64,000 nt of DNA from assembly GCF_012843315.1 (NCBI RefSeq), contig NZ_JABAEX010000001.1, forward strand, positions 1-64,000, read 5' to 3'. This document shows positions 37,092 through 47,218 of this stretch, piece after piece; the stretch's first letter is position 1, and each line of letters starts with the position of its first letter. The DNA comes from Streptococcus sp. WB01_FAA12 (GTDB taxonomy: Bacteria > Bacillota > Bacilli > Lactobacillales > Streptococcaceae). Both the position numbers and the translations under genes were made by a program. The notes under the pieces are model-generated. The model had not been told where the DNA came from. It saw nothing but the letters and a program-made list of their open reading frames with translations, and did not search any database.

Positions 37092-37120
37092 TTGTCAGTT
37101 TATCAATAACTGTTTTAAAT
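37092..37120 (+). promoter_or_regulatory. Candidate promoter of the deoD leader
   Basis: TTGTCA, 17 bases, TTAAAT. A transcript from here would begin near 37127 and carry the structured region that follows. Confidence 0.45.
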
Positions 37121-37190
37121 AAAAATGTAGTAGGCTTATCGAAGTCATGATTGAATACGATTTTTCCTAGCTATGAAATATAAAAATAAA

Positions 37191-37304
37191 AAAAGAAAGG
37201 TAGAGCGAGGTGTTCTAATTTGAACACGAGCGGAAAACTTTTCATAACAATAAAAGAAAGGATGGGTAAACCGTATTTGCTGAACTGAATACGGGCGGAG
37301 AACT
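37191..37304 (+). ncRNA. Tandem hairpin element upstream of deoD
   Basis: Two units of the same plan: AAAAGAAAGG (37191 and 37252), a spacer, a hairpin (GTGTTC/GAACAC at 37210-37227; CCGTATT/AATACGG at 37271-37294), then GCGGARAACT (37230 and 37295). Stem sequences differ while pairing is kept, which argues for selection on RNA structure. It may be a cis-regulator of deoD or a small RNA; some Lactobacillales RNA motifs (for example the asd motif) are candidates but I cannot assign it. Confidence 0.5.
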
Positions 37305-37313
37305 GTGTAAGAT

Positions 37314-37347
37314 AAACTGTCTAGCATCTGCGATGCTTCGTCAGTTT
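37314..37347 (+). terminator. Stem-loop just after the tandem element
   Basis: AAACTG-tct-AGCATC-tgc-GATGCT-tcgt-CAGTTT is a two-part stem followed by CCTATTTTTACTTT. It could end an upstream small RNA or act as an attenuator for deoD. Confidence 0.45.
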
Positions 37348-37389
37348 CCTATTTTTACTTTGTTCTCTGTCACCCTTTATATCTTAATT

Positions 37390-38100
37390 ATGTCTATCCA
37401 TATTGCTGCTCAGCAGGGTGAAATTGCTGATAAAATTCTTCTTCCTGGGGATCCGCTTCGTGCTAAGTTTATTGCGGAGAATTTCCTTGAAGATGCTGTT
37501 TGTTTTAATGAAGTGCGTAACATGTTTGGCTACACTGGCACTTACAAGGGGCACCGTGTATCTGTCATGGGAACTGGGATGGGAATGCCATCCATTTCGA
37601 TTTATGCACGTGAGTTGATCGTAGACTACGGTGTGAAAAAATTGATCCGTGTGGGAACTGCTGGTTCTTTGAATGAAGATGTCCACGTCCGTGAATTGGT
37701 TTTAGCGCAAGCAGCTGCAACCAACTCAAACATCATCCGCAACGACTGGCCACAGTATGATTTTCCACAAATCGCTAGCTTTGATTTGCTTGACAAGGCC
37801 TACCATATCGCCAAAGAACTTGGTATGACCACCCACGTTGGAAACGTTTTGTCATCAGATGTCTTTTATTCAAACTACTTTGAAAAGAACATCGAGCTTG
37901 GTAAATGGGGAGTTAAGGCTGTGGAAATGGAAGCAGCAGCCCTTTACTATCTTGCTGCCCAACACCACGTCGATGCACTTGCTATCATGACCATTTCTGA
38001 TAGCTTGGTCAATCCAGATGAAGACACCACTGCAGAAGAACGCCAAAACACCTTCACCGATATGATGAAGGTTGGTTTGGAAACCTTGATTGCGGAGTAA
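37390..38100 (+). CDS. deoD: Purine nucleoside phosphorylase, hexameric DeoD type
   Basis: Phosphorolysis of purine (deoxy)nucleosides. The ATG at 37390 gives the standard 236-residue DeoD ([30 protein letters not shown]); the longer frame from 37333 begins inside the leader hairpin and adds 19 foreign residues. [16 protein letters not shown] and the C-terminal MTISDSLV with its catalytic Asp are present. The Shine-Dalgarno before 37390 is poor, so translation may depend on the structured leader or on re-initiation. Confidence 0.94.
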   Translation: MSIHIAAQQGEIADKILLPGDPLRAKFIAENFLEDAVCFNEVRNMFGYTGTYKGHRVSVMGTGMGMPSISIYARELIVDYGVKKLIRVGTAGSLNEDVHVRELVLAQAAATNSNIIRNDWPQYDFPQIASFDLLDKAYHIAKELGMTTHVGNVLSSDVFYSNYFEKNIELGKWGVKAVEMEAAALYYLAAQHHVDALAIMTISDSLVNPDEDTTAEERQNTFTDMMKVGLETLIAE

Positions 38101-38110
38101 AATGTAAAAG

Positions 38111-38144
38111 AAAATCCTGATTTCAAGTGAAATCAGGATTTTTT
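38111..38144. terminator. Bidirectional terminator between deoD and pavA
   Basis: AAAATCCTGATTTCA-ag-TGAAATCAGGATTTTTT; the 3' part overlaps the last codons of the convergent pavA gene. Confidence 0.93.
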
Positions 38145-39788
38145 CATAGATGCGATTTTTTCTGGGTCTGGTGTGACACGGAGGGTCTTTTGTCCTGTGT
38201 AGGTTACAAAGCCAGGTTTTCCACCAGTTGGTTTGTTGAGTTTTTTAACTTCAATCATATCTACTTGCACGAGATTTGACAGACGCCCTTTGGAGAAGTA
38301 GGCAGCTAGTTCGGCCGCATCTGTCTTGACTTCGTCAGATGGGTCAAGATTTCCTGAGATGACGACATGGCTTCCAGGGATGTCCTTGGCATGGAACCAA
38401 AGTTCTTCCTTGCGGGCCATTTTAAAGGTCAATTCCTCGTTTTGCAGGTTGTTTCGTCCGACATAGATGATGGTCTTGCCATCGCTTGCCAGATACTGTT
38501 CTGGTTTTTTGCGTTTCTGGATTTTTTCGCGTTGGCGTCTTCTAATAAAGCCTGTTTGGATCAATTCTTCACGGATTTCAGCGATTTCTTCCAGTCCAGC
38601 TTGGTTGAGCACAGTCTCGACACTTTCTAGATAAAGAATGGTGGCCTTGGTTTCTTCGATCAGTTCAGTCAGGTATTTGACAGCTTCTTTGAGTTTCTGG
38701 TAACGTTTAAAATAGCGTTGAGCATTCTGGCTGGGAGTCAAGGCCTTATCAAGCGCAATGGTGATAGGCTGATTGGTGTAGTAGTTGTCCAAGGTAACCT
38801 GATCTTGGTCATTAGGCACTTGGTGGAGGAAGGTTGTCAGCAATTCACCCTTTTGGCGAAATTCCTCAGCATTGTCTGTCGCCAGTAATTCTTTTTCTTG
38901 TTTTTTGAGTTTGTGGCGATTTTTCTGAAGCTCATTTTCAACGCGGCGAATGAGTTCACTGGCTTGCTGCTTAACGCGGTCCCGTTCAGCCTTATCCTTA
39001 TAGTAGGTGTCCAGCAAGTCAGAAAGGCTGGCAAAAGGCTCTCCTACATGATTGTCAAAAGGAACTGGGCTGAAAGAAGTCTCTGTTAAGCAAGGCTTGG
39101 TTTCTTGACTGAAAAAGTTACGGAAAGTGGATAGTTTGTCACTAACCAATAAACTTTCCAGTTCGTTTGCCGTATCTCGTCCTAGACCTTGAAAGAGGCT
39201 TTGAAGATTTTTGGCTGTTAGCTCTTGGGTCTGCAGGATTTCAAAGAGCTTTTCATCCTTGATAGTAAAAGGATTGAGAGACTCGGTACTTGGCGGAGCG
39301 ATATAGGTCGATCCTGGAAGCAAGGTGCGGTAGCTATTTTGTGAAAAGCCGACGTGTTTGATGACTTCGAGGATTTTATGGCTACTTTTATCCACGAGGA
39401 GAATATTGCTGTGTTTGCCCATAATCTCGATAATCAAAGTAGCCTGAATATGGTCCCCAATCTCGTTTTTATTGGAAACGGTAATTTCCACAATACGGTC
39501 GTTTTCCACTTGCTCAATCGACTCAATCACAGCGCCTTGTAAATACTTTCTCAAAACCATGATAAAAGTAGAAGGTTGGGCTGGATTTTCAAAAGTCGTT
39601 TGGGTTAGCTGAATCCGCCCAAAAACGGGATGAGCAGAGAGGAGCAGGCGATGGCTTTGGCGATTGCTGCGGATTTGCAAGACCAACTCTTGTTCAAAAG
39701 GCTGATTGATTTTCTGAATGCGACCATTGACCAACTCGCTTCGCAATTCCTCAACCATGTGGTGTAAAAAAAATCCGTCAAATGACAT
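38133..39788 (-). CDS. pavA: Fibronectin-binding protein PavA / RqcH-family (NFACT) protein
   Basis: A 551-residue NFACT protein. In pneumococcus PavA is a fibronectin-binding virulence factor without a signal peptide; orthologues (RqcH/Rqc2) tag stalled nascent chains with alanine on 50S subunits, which is probably the ancestral job. Start MSFDGFFLHHMVEEL at 39788 behind AAGGAGAG; the 9-codon extension to 39815 is unlikely. N-terminal NFACT-N with GRIQKINQPF, a central coiled coil (RVKQQASELIRRVENELQKNRHK), and C-terminal NFACT-R (HAKDIPGSHVVI, AAYFSKGR, VTYTGQKTLRV). Transcribed against its neighbours. Confidence 0.94.
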   Translation of the reverse strand: MSFDGFFLHHMVEELRSELVNGRIQKINQPFEQELVLQIRSNRQSHRLLLSAHPVFGRIQLTQTTFENPAQPSTFIMVLRKYLQGAVIESIEQVENDRIVEITVSNKNEIGDHIQATLIIEIMGKHSNILLVDKSSHKILEVIKHVGFSQNSYRTLLPGSTYIAPPSTESLNPFTIKDEKLFEILQTQELTAKNLQSLFQGLGRDTANELESLLVSDKLSTFRNFFSQETKPCLTETSFSPVPFDNHVGEPFASLSDLLDTYYKDKAERDRVKQQASELIRRVENELQKNRHKLKKQEKELLATDNAEEFRQKGELLTTFLHQVPNDQDQVTLDNYYTNQPITIALDKALTPSQNAQRYFKRYQKLKEAVKYLTELIEETKATILYLESVETVLNQAGLEEIAEIREELIQTGFIRRRQREKIQKRKKPEQYLASDGKTIIYVGRNNLQNEELTFKMARKEELWFHAKDIPGSHVVISGNLDPSDEVKTDAAELAAYFSKGRLSNLVQVDMIEVKKLNKPTGGKPGFVTYTGQKTLRVTPDPEKIASMKKS

Positions 39789-39854
39789 CGTTCTCTCCTT
39801 GTGATTGTATTCCATAGTATTATATCAAAAAGGTAGGATAAAATCATGGAAATG

Positions 39855-39863
39855 TGGTATAAT
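39855..39863 (+). promoter_or_regulatory. Extended -10 promoter of the ybeY-dgkA-era operon
   Basis: TGGTATAAT, 29 bases before ybeY. Confidence 0.65.
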
Positions 39864-39892
39864 AAAGCCAAGTAAAGAGAATCGAGAAGTAC

Positions 39893-40390
39893 ATGTATAT
39901 TGAAATGGTAGATGAAACTGGTCAAGTTTCACAAGAAATCTTGCAACAAACCCAAGAGATTTTGGAATTTGCAGCCCAAAAGATAGGAAAAGAAGACAAG
40001 GAGATGGCAGTCACTTTTGTGACCAACGAGCGTAGCCACGAACTCAACCTCGAGTACCGTGATACGGATCGTCCGACAGATGTCATCAGCCTTGAGTATA
40101 AGCCAGAGTTGGACATTGCCTTTGACGAAGAGGATTTGCTTGAAAATCCTGAATTGGCAGAGATGATGTCTGAGTTTGATGCCTATATTGGGGAACTGTT
40201 CATCTCTATCGATAAAGCGTATGAGCAGGCCGAGGAATACGGTCACAGCTTTGAGCGTGAGATGGGCTTCTTGGCAGTACACGGCTTTTTACATATTAAC
40301 GGCTATGATCACTACACTCCGGAAGAAGAAGCGGAGATGTTCGGTTTACAAGAAGAAATTTTAACAGCCTATGGACTCACAAGACAATAA
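39893..40390 (+). CDS. ybeY: Endoribonuclease YbeY
   Basis: A 165-residue metalloprotein for 16S rRNA 3' maturation and ribosome quality control. The zinc motif [11 protein letters not shown] lies at about residues 129-139, preceded by [10 protein letters not shown]. It overlaps dgkA by 20 bases, and era follows, the usual ybeY-dgkA-era ribosome-biogenesis block. Confidence 0.94.
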   Translation: MYIEMVDETGQVSQEILQQTQEILEFAAQKIGKEDKEMAVTFVTNERSHELNLEYRDTDRPTDVISLEYKPELDIAFDEEDLLENPELAEMMSEFDAYIGELFISIDKAYEQAEEYGHSFEREMGFLAVHGFLHINGYDHYTPEEEAEMFGLQEEILTAYGLTRQ

Positions 40391-40766
40391 ACGAAAATGG
40401 AAAAATCGTGATCTGGTATCCAGTTTAGAATTTGCCCTTACAGGAATTCTGACTGCGATCAAGGAAGAACGCAATATGCGAAAACATGCAGTGACAGCCC
40501 TTGTGGTTATCCTTGCAGGTTTTGTTTTTCAGGTGTCACGAATCGAATGGCTCTTTCTCCTAATGAGCATTTTCTTGGTAGTAGCGTTTGAGATTATGAA
40601 CTCCGCTATCGAAAATGTGGTGGATCTAGCCAGTCATTACCACTTTTCTATGTTGGCAAAGAAAGCCAAGGACATGGCAGCAGGAGCCGTGTTGGTGGTC
40701 TCTCTTTTTGCTGCGGTAACAGGTGCACTTATCTTTCTCCCACGCATTTGGGATTTATTATTTTAA
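40371..40766 (+). CDS. dgkA: Undecaprenol/diacylglycerol kinase DgkA
   Basis: A 131-residue inner-membrane kinase with three helices (about 42-60, 63-83 and 104-126) and the conserved block [36 protein letters not shown], which holds the active-site Glu/Asn/Asp. Gram-positive homologues phosphorylate undecaprenol, recycling the wall lipid carrier. It begins inside ybeY. Confidence 0.95.
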   Translation: MDSQDNKRKWKNRDLVSSLEFALTGILTAIKEERNMRKHAVTALVVILAGFVFQVSRIEWLFLLMSIFLVVAFEIMNSAIENVVDLASHYHFSMLAKKAKDMAAGAVLVVSLFAAVTGALIFLPRIWDLLF

Positions 40767-40782
40767 ACACTAAGAGGAAATT

Positions 40783-41682
40783 ATGACATTTAAATCAGGC
40801 TTTGTGGCCATTTTAGGACGTCCCAATGTTGGGAAGTCAACCTTTTTGAATCACGTCATGGGGCAAAAGATTGCCATTATGAGTGACAAGGCGCAAACAA
40901 CACGTAATAAAATCATGGGGATTTACACAACGGATAAGGAGCAAATCGTCTTTATCGACACGCCAGGAATTCACAAGCCTAAGACGGCTCTTGGAGATTT
41001 TATGGTAGAATCTGCCTACAGTACCCTTCGTGAAGTGGATACCGTTCTTTTTATGGTGCCAGCTGACGAAGCGCGTGGCAAGGGGGACGATATGATTATC
41101 GAGCGTCTGAAGGCTGCCAAGGTTCCAGTTATTTTGGTGGTCAATAAGATTGACAAGGTCCACCCAGATCAGCTTTTGGCTCAGATTGATGACTTCCGTA
41201 ACCAGATGGACTTTAAGGAAATTGTCCCTATCTCAGCCCTTCAAGGAAATAACGTTTCTCGTCTAATTGACATCCTCAGTGAAAATCTTGAGGAAGGTTT
41301 CCAGTATTTCCCAGCTAATCAAATCACAGACCATCCAGAGCGCTTCCTAGTTTCAGAAATGATTCGTGAGAAGGTCTTGCACCTAACTCGTGAAGAGATT
41401 CCTCACTCAGTTGCCGTAGTGGTTGACTCTATGAAGCGTGACGAAGAGACAGACAAGGTTCATATCCGTGCAACCATCATGGTCGAGCGCGATAGTCAGA
41501 AAGGCATTATCATCGGAAAAGGTGGCGCCATGCTCAAGAAAATTGGGACTATGGCTCGTCGTGATATCGAACTCATGTTAGGGGACAAGGTTTTCCTAGA
41601 AACTTGGGTCAAGGTCAAGAAAAACTGGCGTGATAAAAAGCTAGATTTGGCTGATTTTGGCTATAATGAGAAAGAATACTAA
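40783..41682 (+). CDS. era: GTPase Era
   Basis: A 299-residue GTPase that checks 16S rRNA 3' ends during 30S assembly. G1 GRPNVGKS (11-18), G3 DTPGIHKP, G4 NKIDKV and the C-terminal KH domain [15 protein letters not shown] with the tail [16 protein letters not shown] are all present. AGAGGAAA precedes the ATG. Confidence 0.97.
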   Translation: MTFKSGFVAILGRPNVGKSTFLNHVMGQKIAIMSDKAQTTRNKIMGIYTTDKEQIVFIDTPGIHKPKTALGDFMVESAYSTLREVDTVLFMVPADEARGKGDDMIIERLKAAKVPVILVVNKIDKVHPDQLLAQIDDFRNQMDFKEIVPISALQGNNVSRLIDILSENLEEGFQYFPANQITDHPERFLVSEMIREKVLHLTREEIPHSVAVVVDSMKRDEETDKVHIRATIMVERDSQKGIIIGKGGAMLKKIGTMARRDIELMLGDKVFLETWVKVKKNWRDKKLDLADFGYNEKEY

Positions 41683-41730
41683 GTAGAGGTGGGCTCATGC
41701 CTGCTTCTTGTTTTTACAGAAGGAGGAACT

Positions 41731-42555
41731 ATGCCCGAATTACCTGAGGTTGAAACGGTTCGTCGTGGCTTAGAAAAATTGATTTTGGGAAAGAAAATTT
41801 TGAGTGTAGAGGTTCGTTATCCCAAGATGATCAAGACAGATTTGGACGAGTTTCAAAAGGGAGTGCCTGGTCAGATTGTTGAGTCCATGGGGCGTCGTGG
41901 AAAATATCTACTTTTTTACCTGACTGACAAGGTCTTGATTTCCCATCTGCGGATGGAGGGCAAGTATTTTTACTATCCAGACCAGGTTCCTGAACGCAAG
42001 CATGCCCATGTTTTCTTCCAGTTTGAGGACGGGGGAACGCTTGTATATGAGGACGTACGCAAGTTTGGTACTATGGAACTATTGGCGCCTGACCTTTTGG
42101 AAGCCTACTTTGTTTCTAAAAAACTAGGGCCTGAGCCAAGAGAGCAGGACTTTGATTTGCAGGTCTTTCAAGTTGCTCTATCCAAGTCTAAAAAGCCTAT
42201 CAAATCCCATCTCCTAGACCAAACCTTGGTAGCTGGCCTTGGCAATATCTATGTGGATGAGGTCCTCTGGCGAGCTCAGGTTCATCCATCTAGACTTTCC
42301 CAGACTTTGACGGCAGAAGAAGCGTCAGCTATTCATGACCAGACCATTGCTGTTTTGGGACAGGCAGTTGAAAAGGGCGGCTCTACCATTCGAACCTATA
42401 CCAATGCCTTTGGGGAAGACGGAACTATGCAGGATTTTCATCAGGTCTATGATAGGACTGGTCAAGCATGTTCACGCTGTGGTACCATCATTGAGAAAAT
42501 CCAGCTTGGTGGACGTGGAACTCATTTTTGTCCTCAGTGTCAAAGGAGGGACTGA
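41731..42555 (+). CDS. mutM: Formamidopyrimidine-DNA glycosylase
   Basis: Removes 8-oxoguanine and FaPy and nicks the abasic site. The correct start is ATG 41731 ([10 protein letters not shown]; Pro2 and Glu3 are catalytic) behind AAGGAGGAA; the GTG at 41689 adds 14 residues that would block the N-terminal proline. The H2TH segment [20 protein letters not shown] and the zinc finger [10 protein letters not shown]...HFCPQCQ are intact. 274 residues. Overlaps coaE by one base. Confidence 0.96.
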   Translation: MPELPEVETVRRGLEKLILGKKILSVEVRYPKMIKTDLDEFQKGVPGQIVESMGRRGKYLLFYLTDKVLISHLRMEGKYFYYPDQVPERKHAHVFFQFEDGGTLVYEDVRKFGTMELLAPDLLEAYFVSKKLGPEPREQDFDLQVFQVALSKSKKPIKSHLLDQTLVAGLGNIYVDEVLWRAQVHPSRLSQTLTAEEASAIHDQTIAVLGQAVEKGGSTIRTYTNAFGEDGTMQDFHQVYDRTGQACSRCGTIIEKIQLGGRGTHFCPQCQRRD

Positions 42556-43160
42556 TGGGAAAAATCATTGGAATCACAGGAGGAATTGCCTCTGGGAAGT
42601 CAACTGTGACAAATTTTCTAAGACAAAAAGGCTTTCAAGTTGTGGATGCTGATCAACTTGTTCACCAGTTACAAAAACCTGGAGAGCGCCTATATCAGGT
42701 CTTAGTTCAGCACTTTGGACAGGAAATTATCTTAGAAAATGGAGAACTCAATCGCCCTCTCCTAGCTAGTCTCATCTTTTCAAACCCTGAAGAGCGGGAA
42801 TGGTCTAAGCGAACCCAAGGAGAGATTATTCGTGAGGAACTGGCTGCACTAAGAGAACAGTTGGCTCAGACAGAAGCGATTTTTTTCATGGATATTCCCC
42901 TGCTTTTTGAACAGGACTATGCCACCTGGTTTGATGAAACGTGGCTGGTCTATGTGGACCATGATATCCAATTAGAACGTTTCATGAAACGGGATCAGCT
43001 TTCTAAGGAAGTCGCCCAGTCGCGTCTGGCAACCCAGTGGTCTTTAGAAGAAAAGAAAAGCTTGGCTAGTCATGCTCTTGATAATAATGGAAATCAGAAT
43101 CAACTTCTAGATCAGGTAGCTTTTCTACTTGAAGGAGGCGATAGCTGTGCAAGAGATTAG
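42555..43160 (+). CDS. coaE: Dephospho-CoA kinase
   Basis: The last step of CoA synthesis. 201 residues from ATG 42555, sharing its A with the mutM TGA stop (GACTGATG); the codon at 42528 is inside mutM. P-loop GITGGIASGKST is at residues 6-17, DADQLVHQL near 35, and PLLFE near 113. The pmrA start lies within its 3' end. Confidence 0.95.
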   Translation: MGKIIGITGGIASGKSTVTNFLRQKGFQVVDADQLVHQLQKPGERLYQVLVQHFGQEIILENGELNRPLLASLIFSNPEEREWSKRTQGEIIREELAALREQLAQTEAIFFMDIPLLFEQDYATWFDETWLVYVDHDIQLERFMKRDQLSKEVAQSRLATQWSLEEKKSLASHALDNNGNQNQLLDQVAFLLEGGDSCARD

Positions 43161-44346
43161 TTGGAAAGAGAATCTTCGTGTCGCCTGGTTCGGTAGTTTT
43201 CTAACGGGAGCCAGTATTTCCTTGGTCGTCCCTTTTATGCCTATCTTTGTAGAGCAGTTGGGAATCGAGAGTGACCAAGTTGCTTTCTATGCTGGATTAG
43301 CCATCTCAGTTTCGGCAGTTTCAGCAGCTTTGATTTCTCCTATCTGGGGTATTCTTGCTGACAAGTACGGTCGTAAACCCATGATGATTCGAGCTGGGCT
43401 TGCTATGACCATCACCATGGGAGGCTTGGCCTTTGTTCCAAATATCTATTGGTTAATCTTTCTTAGATTACTAAATGGCGTATTTACAGGTTTCGTACCG
43501 AATGCGACAGCTTTAATAGCCAGTCAAGTCCCCAAGGATAAGTCTGGCTATGCTTTGGGGACTCTATCAACAGGTGTTGTTGCAGGAACACTGACGGGTC
43601 CTTTTGTTGGAGGTTTAATTGCTGAAATTTTTGGCATTCGTAATGTCTTTTTATTGGTAGGTGCTTTCTTATTTTCAGCTGCAATTCTAACCATTTTCTT
43701 TATCAAGGAAGATTTTCAGCCAGTAGCTAAGGAGAAGGCTATCCCAACGAAAGAAGTATTTTCTTCTTTCAAGTATCCTAGGCTTTTAGTGAATCTATTT
43801 TTGACTAGCTTCGTCATTCAATTTTCAGCTCAATCAATTGGTCCCATTCTAGCTCTCTATGTGCGGGACTTAGGGCAGACTGAGAATCTCCTCTTCGTAT
43901 CAGGATTGATCGTATCCAGCATGGGATTTTCTAGCATGATGAGTGCTGGAATTCTAGGAAAACTTGGCGATAAGGTAGGGAATCATAGATTGTTGGTCGT
44001 GGCGCAGATTTATTCCGTCATCATTTACCTACTTTGTGCCCATGCAACCAGCCCCCTTCAACTTGGCTTGTATCGTTTTCTATTTGGTTTGGGAACGGGT
44101 GCTCTGATACCAGGTGTTAATGCATTGCTTAGTAAGATGACTCCCAAAGCAGGCATTTCAAGGATTTTTGCCTTTAACCAAGTCTTTTTCTACCTTGGGG
44201 GTGTTGTTGGTCCCATGACTGGTTCAGCAGTAGCAGGGCAATTTGGCTACCACTCTGTTTTTTATGCGACAGCAGCCTGTGTGGCTTTCAGCTGTTTATG
44301 TAACTTAGTTCAATTTAGATCATTATTAAAAGTAAAGGAAATCTAG
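43147..44346 (+). CDS. pmrA: MFS multidrug efflux pump PmrA
   Basis: A 399-residue major facilitator with 12 hydrophobic segments; motif A is visible as [13 protein letters not shown] (near 62-75), with a second copy [11 protein letters not shown] in the C-half. PmrA exports fluoroquinolones and dyes in pneumococcus. I chose GTG 43147, 7 bases after GGAGGC, which gives 399 residues; TTG 43129 would precede the RBS. Its stop TAG overlaps the GTG start of rpmG. Confidence 0.94.
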
Positions 44347-44495
44347 TGCGAGTAAAAATTAATCTCAAATGCTCCTCTTGTGGCAGTATTAATTACCTAA
44401 CCAGTAAGAACTCCAAAACCCATCCAGACAAGATTGAGGTTTTAAAGTATTGTCCTAAGGAAAGAAAAGTAACCCTACATCTTGAATCTAAGTAG
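44346..44495 (+). CDS. rpmG: 50S ribosomal protein L33 (zinc-ribbon type, partly degenerate)
   Basis: A 49-residue protein starting at GTG 44346 ([17 protein letters not shown]), sharing its first base with the pmrA stop. The sequence [25 protein letters not shown] is that of L33. The first CxxC pair (Cys9, Cys12) is kept, but the second pair has only one Cys (YCPKER), so zinc binding may be reduced. Confidence 0.93.
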
Positions 44496-44534
44496 AATTT
44501 ATGGTAAAATAATAGGGATTTTAAGGAGTTTGAT

Positions 44535-44768
44535 ATGTACAACCTATTATTAACCATTTTACTAGTATTATCTGTTGTGATTGTGATTGCGATTTTCATG
44601 CAACCAACTAAGAACCAATCCAGCAATGTATTTGATGCCAGCTCAGGTGATTTGTTTGAACGTAGTAAAGCGCGTGGTTTTGAAGCCGTGATGCAACGTT
44701 TGACAGGTGTTTTAGTCTTTTTCTGGCTAGCCATTGCCTTAGCATTGACGGTATTATCAAGTAGATAA
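44535..44768 (+). CDS. secG: Preprotein translocase subunit SecG
   Basis: A 77-residue membrane protein with two helices (about 2-20 and 52-74) separated by a Ser/Asn-rich loop. LLTILLVLSVVIVIAIFMQPTKNQSSNVF followed by a basic loop is the SecG pattern. RBS AAGGAG precedes the ATG. It sits before rnr-smpB, as is usual in Bacilli. Confidence 0.93.
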   Translation: MYNLLLTILLVLSVVIVIAIFMQPTKNQSSNVFDASSGDLFERSKARGFEAVMQRLTGVLVFFWLAIALALTVLSSR

Positions 44769-44769
44769 G

Positions 44770-44806
44770 AAATGGGCAGGACTAGGTCTTTGCCTATTTT
44801 TATTTT
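44770..44806 (+). terminator. Terminator after secG
   Basis: AATGGGCA and TGCCTATT pair (with G-T wobble) and run into TTTTTATTTTT. Confidence 0.7.
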
Positions 44807-44863
44807 TAATGACACTTCTAAAGTTATCAATCAAAAGAAATTATAAAAATCTAGAAAGAAAAC

Positions 44864-47218
44864 ATGAAAGATAAAATTAAAGAATATTTAGAAGAGAAGG
44901 GGCGAGTGACGGTAAATGACCTGGCTCAGGCTCTCGGAAAGGAAGGATCTAAGGATTTCCGTGAGTTGATTAAAACTCTGTCTCTGATGGAAAGGAAGCA
45001 CCAGATTCGATTTGGAGAAGATGGTAGCCTCACCTTGGACCAGAAGAAGAAACATGAAATTACCCTCAAAGGGGTTTTTCATGCCCATAAAAATGGCTTC
45101 GGCTTTGTCAGTCTGGAAGGTGAAGAGGACGATCTTTTTGTAGGAAAAAACGATGTCAACTATGCCATTGATGGCGATACCGTTGAGGTGGTCATCAAGA
45201 AAGTTGCTGACCGTAACAAGGGAACAGCAGCAGAAGCCAAAATTATTGATATCCTAGAACATAGCCTGACGACAGCTGTCGGCCAAATCGTTCTGGATCA
45301 GGAAAAGCCCAAGTATGCCGGCTATATCCGTTCCAAAAATCAGAAAATCAGCCAACCAATCTATGTGAAGAAACCAGCCCTCAAACTTGAAGGAACAGAA
45401 GTTCTAAAGGTCTTTATCGACAAGTACCCAAGTAAGAAACACGATTTCTTTGTCGCTAGTGTGCTGGACGTGGTGGGACACTCGACTGATGCTGGGATTG
45501 ACGTTCTTGAAGTCTTGGAATCCATGGATATTGTCTCAGAATTTCCAGAAGCTGTTCTTAAAGAAGCTGAAAGTGTGCCTGATGCTCCATCAGAGAAGGA
45601 TATGGAAGGGCGTCTTGATTTGAGAGGTGAGCTTACCTTTACCATTGACGGTGCGGACGCCAAGGACTTGGACGACGCAGTACACATCAGGTCTTTGAAA
45701 AATGGCAATATCGAACTTGGAGTTCACATCGCAGATGTTTCCTACTATGTGACCGAGGGCTCTGCCCTCGACAAGGAAGCACTTAACCGCGCGACTTCTG
45801 TCTATGTGACAGACCGAGTGGTTCCAATGCTTCCAGAGCGTTTGTCAAATGGCATCTGCTCTCTCAATCCGCAAGTTGACCGCCTGACCCAGTCTGCCAT
45901 TATGGAGATTGATAAACATGGTCGTGTAGTCAACTACACCATCACACAAACAGTTATAAAGACTAGTTTCCGTATGACCTATAGCGCTGTCAATGACATC
46001 CTGGCTGGCGATGAGGAAAAGAGACAAGAGTTTAAGAAAATTGTTCCTAGTATCGAGCTCATGGCCAAGCTCCATGAAACGCTAGAAAGCATGCGTGAGA
46101 AACGTGGTGCCCTTAATTTTGATACCAGCGAAGCTAAGATTTTGGTGGATAAAAAAGGCAAGCCTGTGGATATTGTTCTTCGTCAACGCGGCGTTGCAGA
46201 GCGGATGATCGAGTCCTTCATGTTGATTGCTAACGAAACAGTTGCCGAGCACTTTAGCAAGTTGGACCTACCTTTTATCTATCGGATTCATGAGGAGCCT
46301 AAGGCTGAAAAAGTTCAGAAGTTTATTGATTATGCTTCGAGCTTTGGATTGCGAATTTATGGAACTGCTAGCGAGATTAGCCAGGAGGCCCTCCAAGATA
46401 TCATGCGTGCTGTTGAGGGAGAACCTTATGCGGATGTATTGTCCATGATGCTTCTCCGTTCCATGCAACAGGCTCGTTATTCTGAGCATAATCACGGTCA
46501 CTATGGACTAGCTGCAGACTATTACACCCACTTTACTAGCCCGATTCGACGTTATCCAGACCTTCTAGTCCATCGGATGATTCGGGACTATGGGCGTTCC
46601 AAGGAAATAGCAGAGCATTTTGAGCAAGTGATTCCAGAGATTGCGACCCAGTCTTCAAACCGTGAGCGTCGTGCCATCGAAGCAGAGCGTGAAGTCGAAG
46701 CTATGAAAAAGGCTGAGTACATGGAAGAATACGTGGGAGAAGAGTACGATGCGGTTGTATCAAGTATCGTTAAATTCGGTCTTTTTGTCGAATTGCCGAA
46801 CACAGTTGAAGGCTTGATTCACATTACTAATTTGCCTGAATTTTATCATTTCAACGAGCGTGACTTGACACTCCGCGGGGAGAAATCGGGTACAACCTTC
46901 CGTGTAGGACAGCAGATTCGTATTCGCGTAGAAAGAGCGGATAAGATGACAGGAGAGATTGATTTCTCCTTTATCCCAAGTGAGTTTGATGTGATTGAGA
47001 AGGGCTTGAAACAGTCTAGTCGTAGTGACAGGGGTCGTGGTTCAAGTCGTCGTTCGGATAAGAAGGAAGACAAGAGAAAATCAGGACGCTCAAATGATAA
47101 GCGCAAGCATTCACAAAAAGACAAGAAGAAAAAGGGAAAGAAACCTTTTTACAAGGAAGTAGCTAAGAAAGGAGCCAAGCATGGCAAAGGGCGAGGGAAA
47201 GGTCGTCGCACAAAATAA
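44864..47218 (+). CDS. rnr: Ribonuclease R
   Basis: A 784-residue 3'-5' exoribonuclease that degrades structured RNA and works with SmpB/tmRNA in trans-translation quality control. Order: N-terminal winged helix, cold-shock domains ([14 protein letters not shown] near 76), RNB catalytic domain ([15 protein letters not shown] near 258-272 with four Asp; [22 protein letters not shown] near 545), S1 domain ([18 protein letters not shown]) and a long Lys/Arg/Ser-rich tail. It overlaps smpB by 38 bases. Confidence 0.97.
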   Translation: MKDKIKEYLEEKGRVTVNDLAQALGKEGSKDFRELIKTLSLMERKHQIRFGEDGSLTLDQKKKHEITLKGVFHAHKNGFGFVSLEGEEDDLFVGKNDVNYAIDGDTVEVVIKKVADRNKGTAAEAKIIDILEHSLTTAVGQIVLDQEKPKYAGYIRSKNQKISQPIYVKKPALKLEGTEVLKVFIDKYPSKKHDFFVASVLDVVGHSTDAGIDVLEVLESMDIVSEFPEAVLKEAESVPDAPSEKDMEGRLDLRGELTFTIDGADAKDLDDAVHIRSLKNGNIELGVHIADVSYYVTEGSALDKEALNRATSVYVTDRVVPMLPERLSNGICSLNPQVDRLTQSAIMEIDKHGRVVNYTITQTVIKTSFRMTYSAVNDILAGDEEKRQEFKKIVPSIELMAKLHETLESMREKRGALNFDTSEAKILVDKKGKPVDIVLRQRGVAERMIESFMLIANETVAEHFSKLDLPFIYRIHEEPKAEKVQKFIDYASSFGLRIYGTASEISQEALQDIMRAVEGEPYADVLSMMLLRSMQQARYSEHNHGHYGLAADYYTHFTSPIRRYPDLLVHRMIRDYGRSKEIAEHFEQVIPEIATQSSNRERRAIEAEREVEAMKKAEYMEEYVGEEYDAVVSSIVKFGLFVELPNTVEGLIHITNLPEFYHFNERDLTLRGEKSGTTFRVGQQIRIRVERADKMTGEIDFSFIPSEFDVIEKGLKQSSRSDRGRGSSRRSDKKEDKRKSGRSNDKRKHSQKDKKKKGKKPFYKEVAKKGAKHGKGRGKGRRTK

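Noticed and set aside
37191..37304. Fluoride riboswitch, because a ClC gene is next door
   Set aside because: The element is downstream of the ClC gene, lacks the crcB pseudoknot pattern as far as I can read it, and the ClC protein lacks the GNNxI-type filter of fluoride exporters.
37314..37347. BOX or RUP repeat element of pneumococcus
   Set aside because: The stem resembles part of such repeats (CTTCGTCAG), but the boxA and boxC ends that I remember are not present.
41689..41730. GTG 41689 as the mutM start
   Set aside because: The enzyme needs a free N-terminal proline after Met removal, which only ATG 41731 gives.
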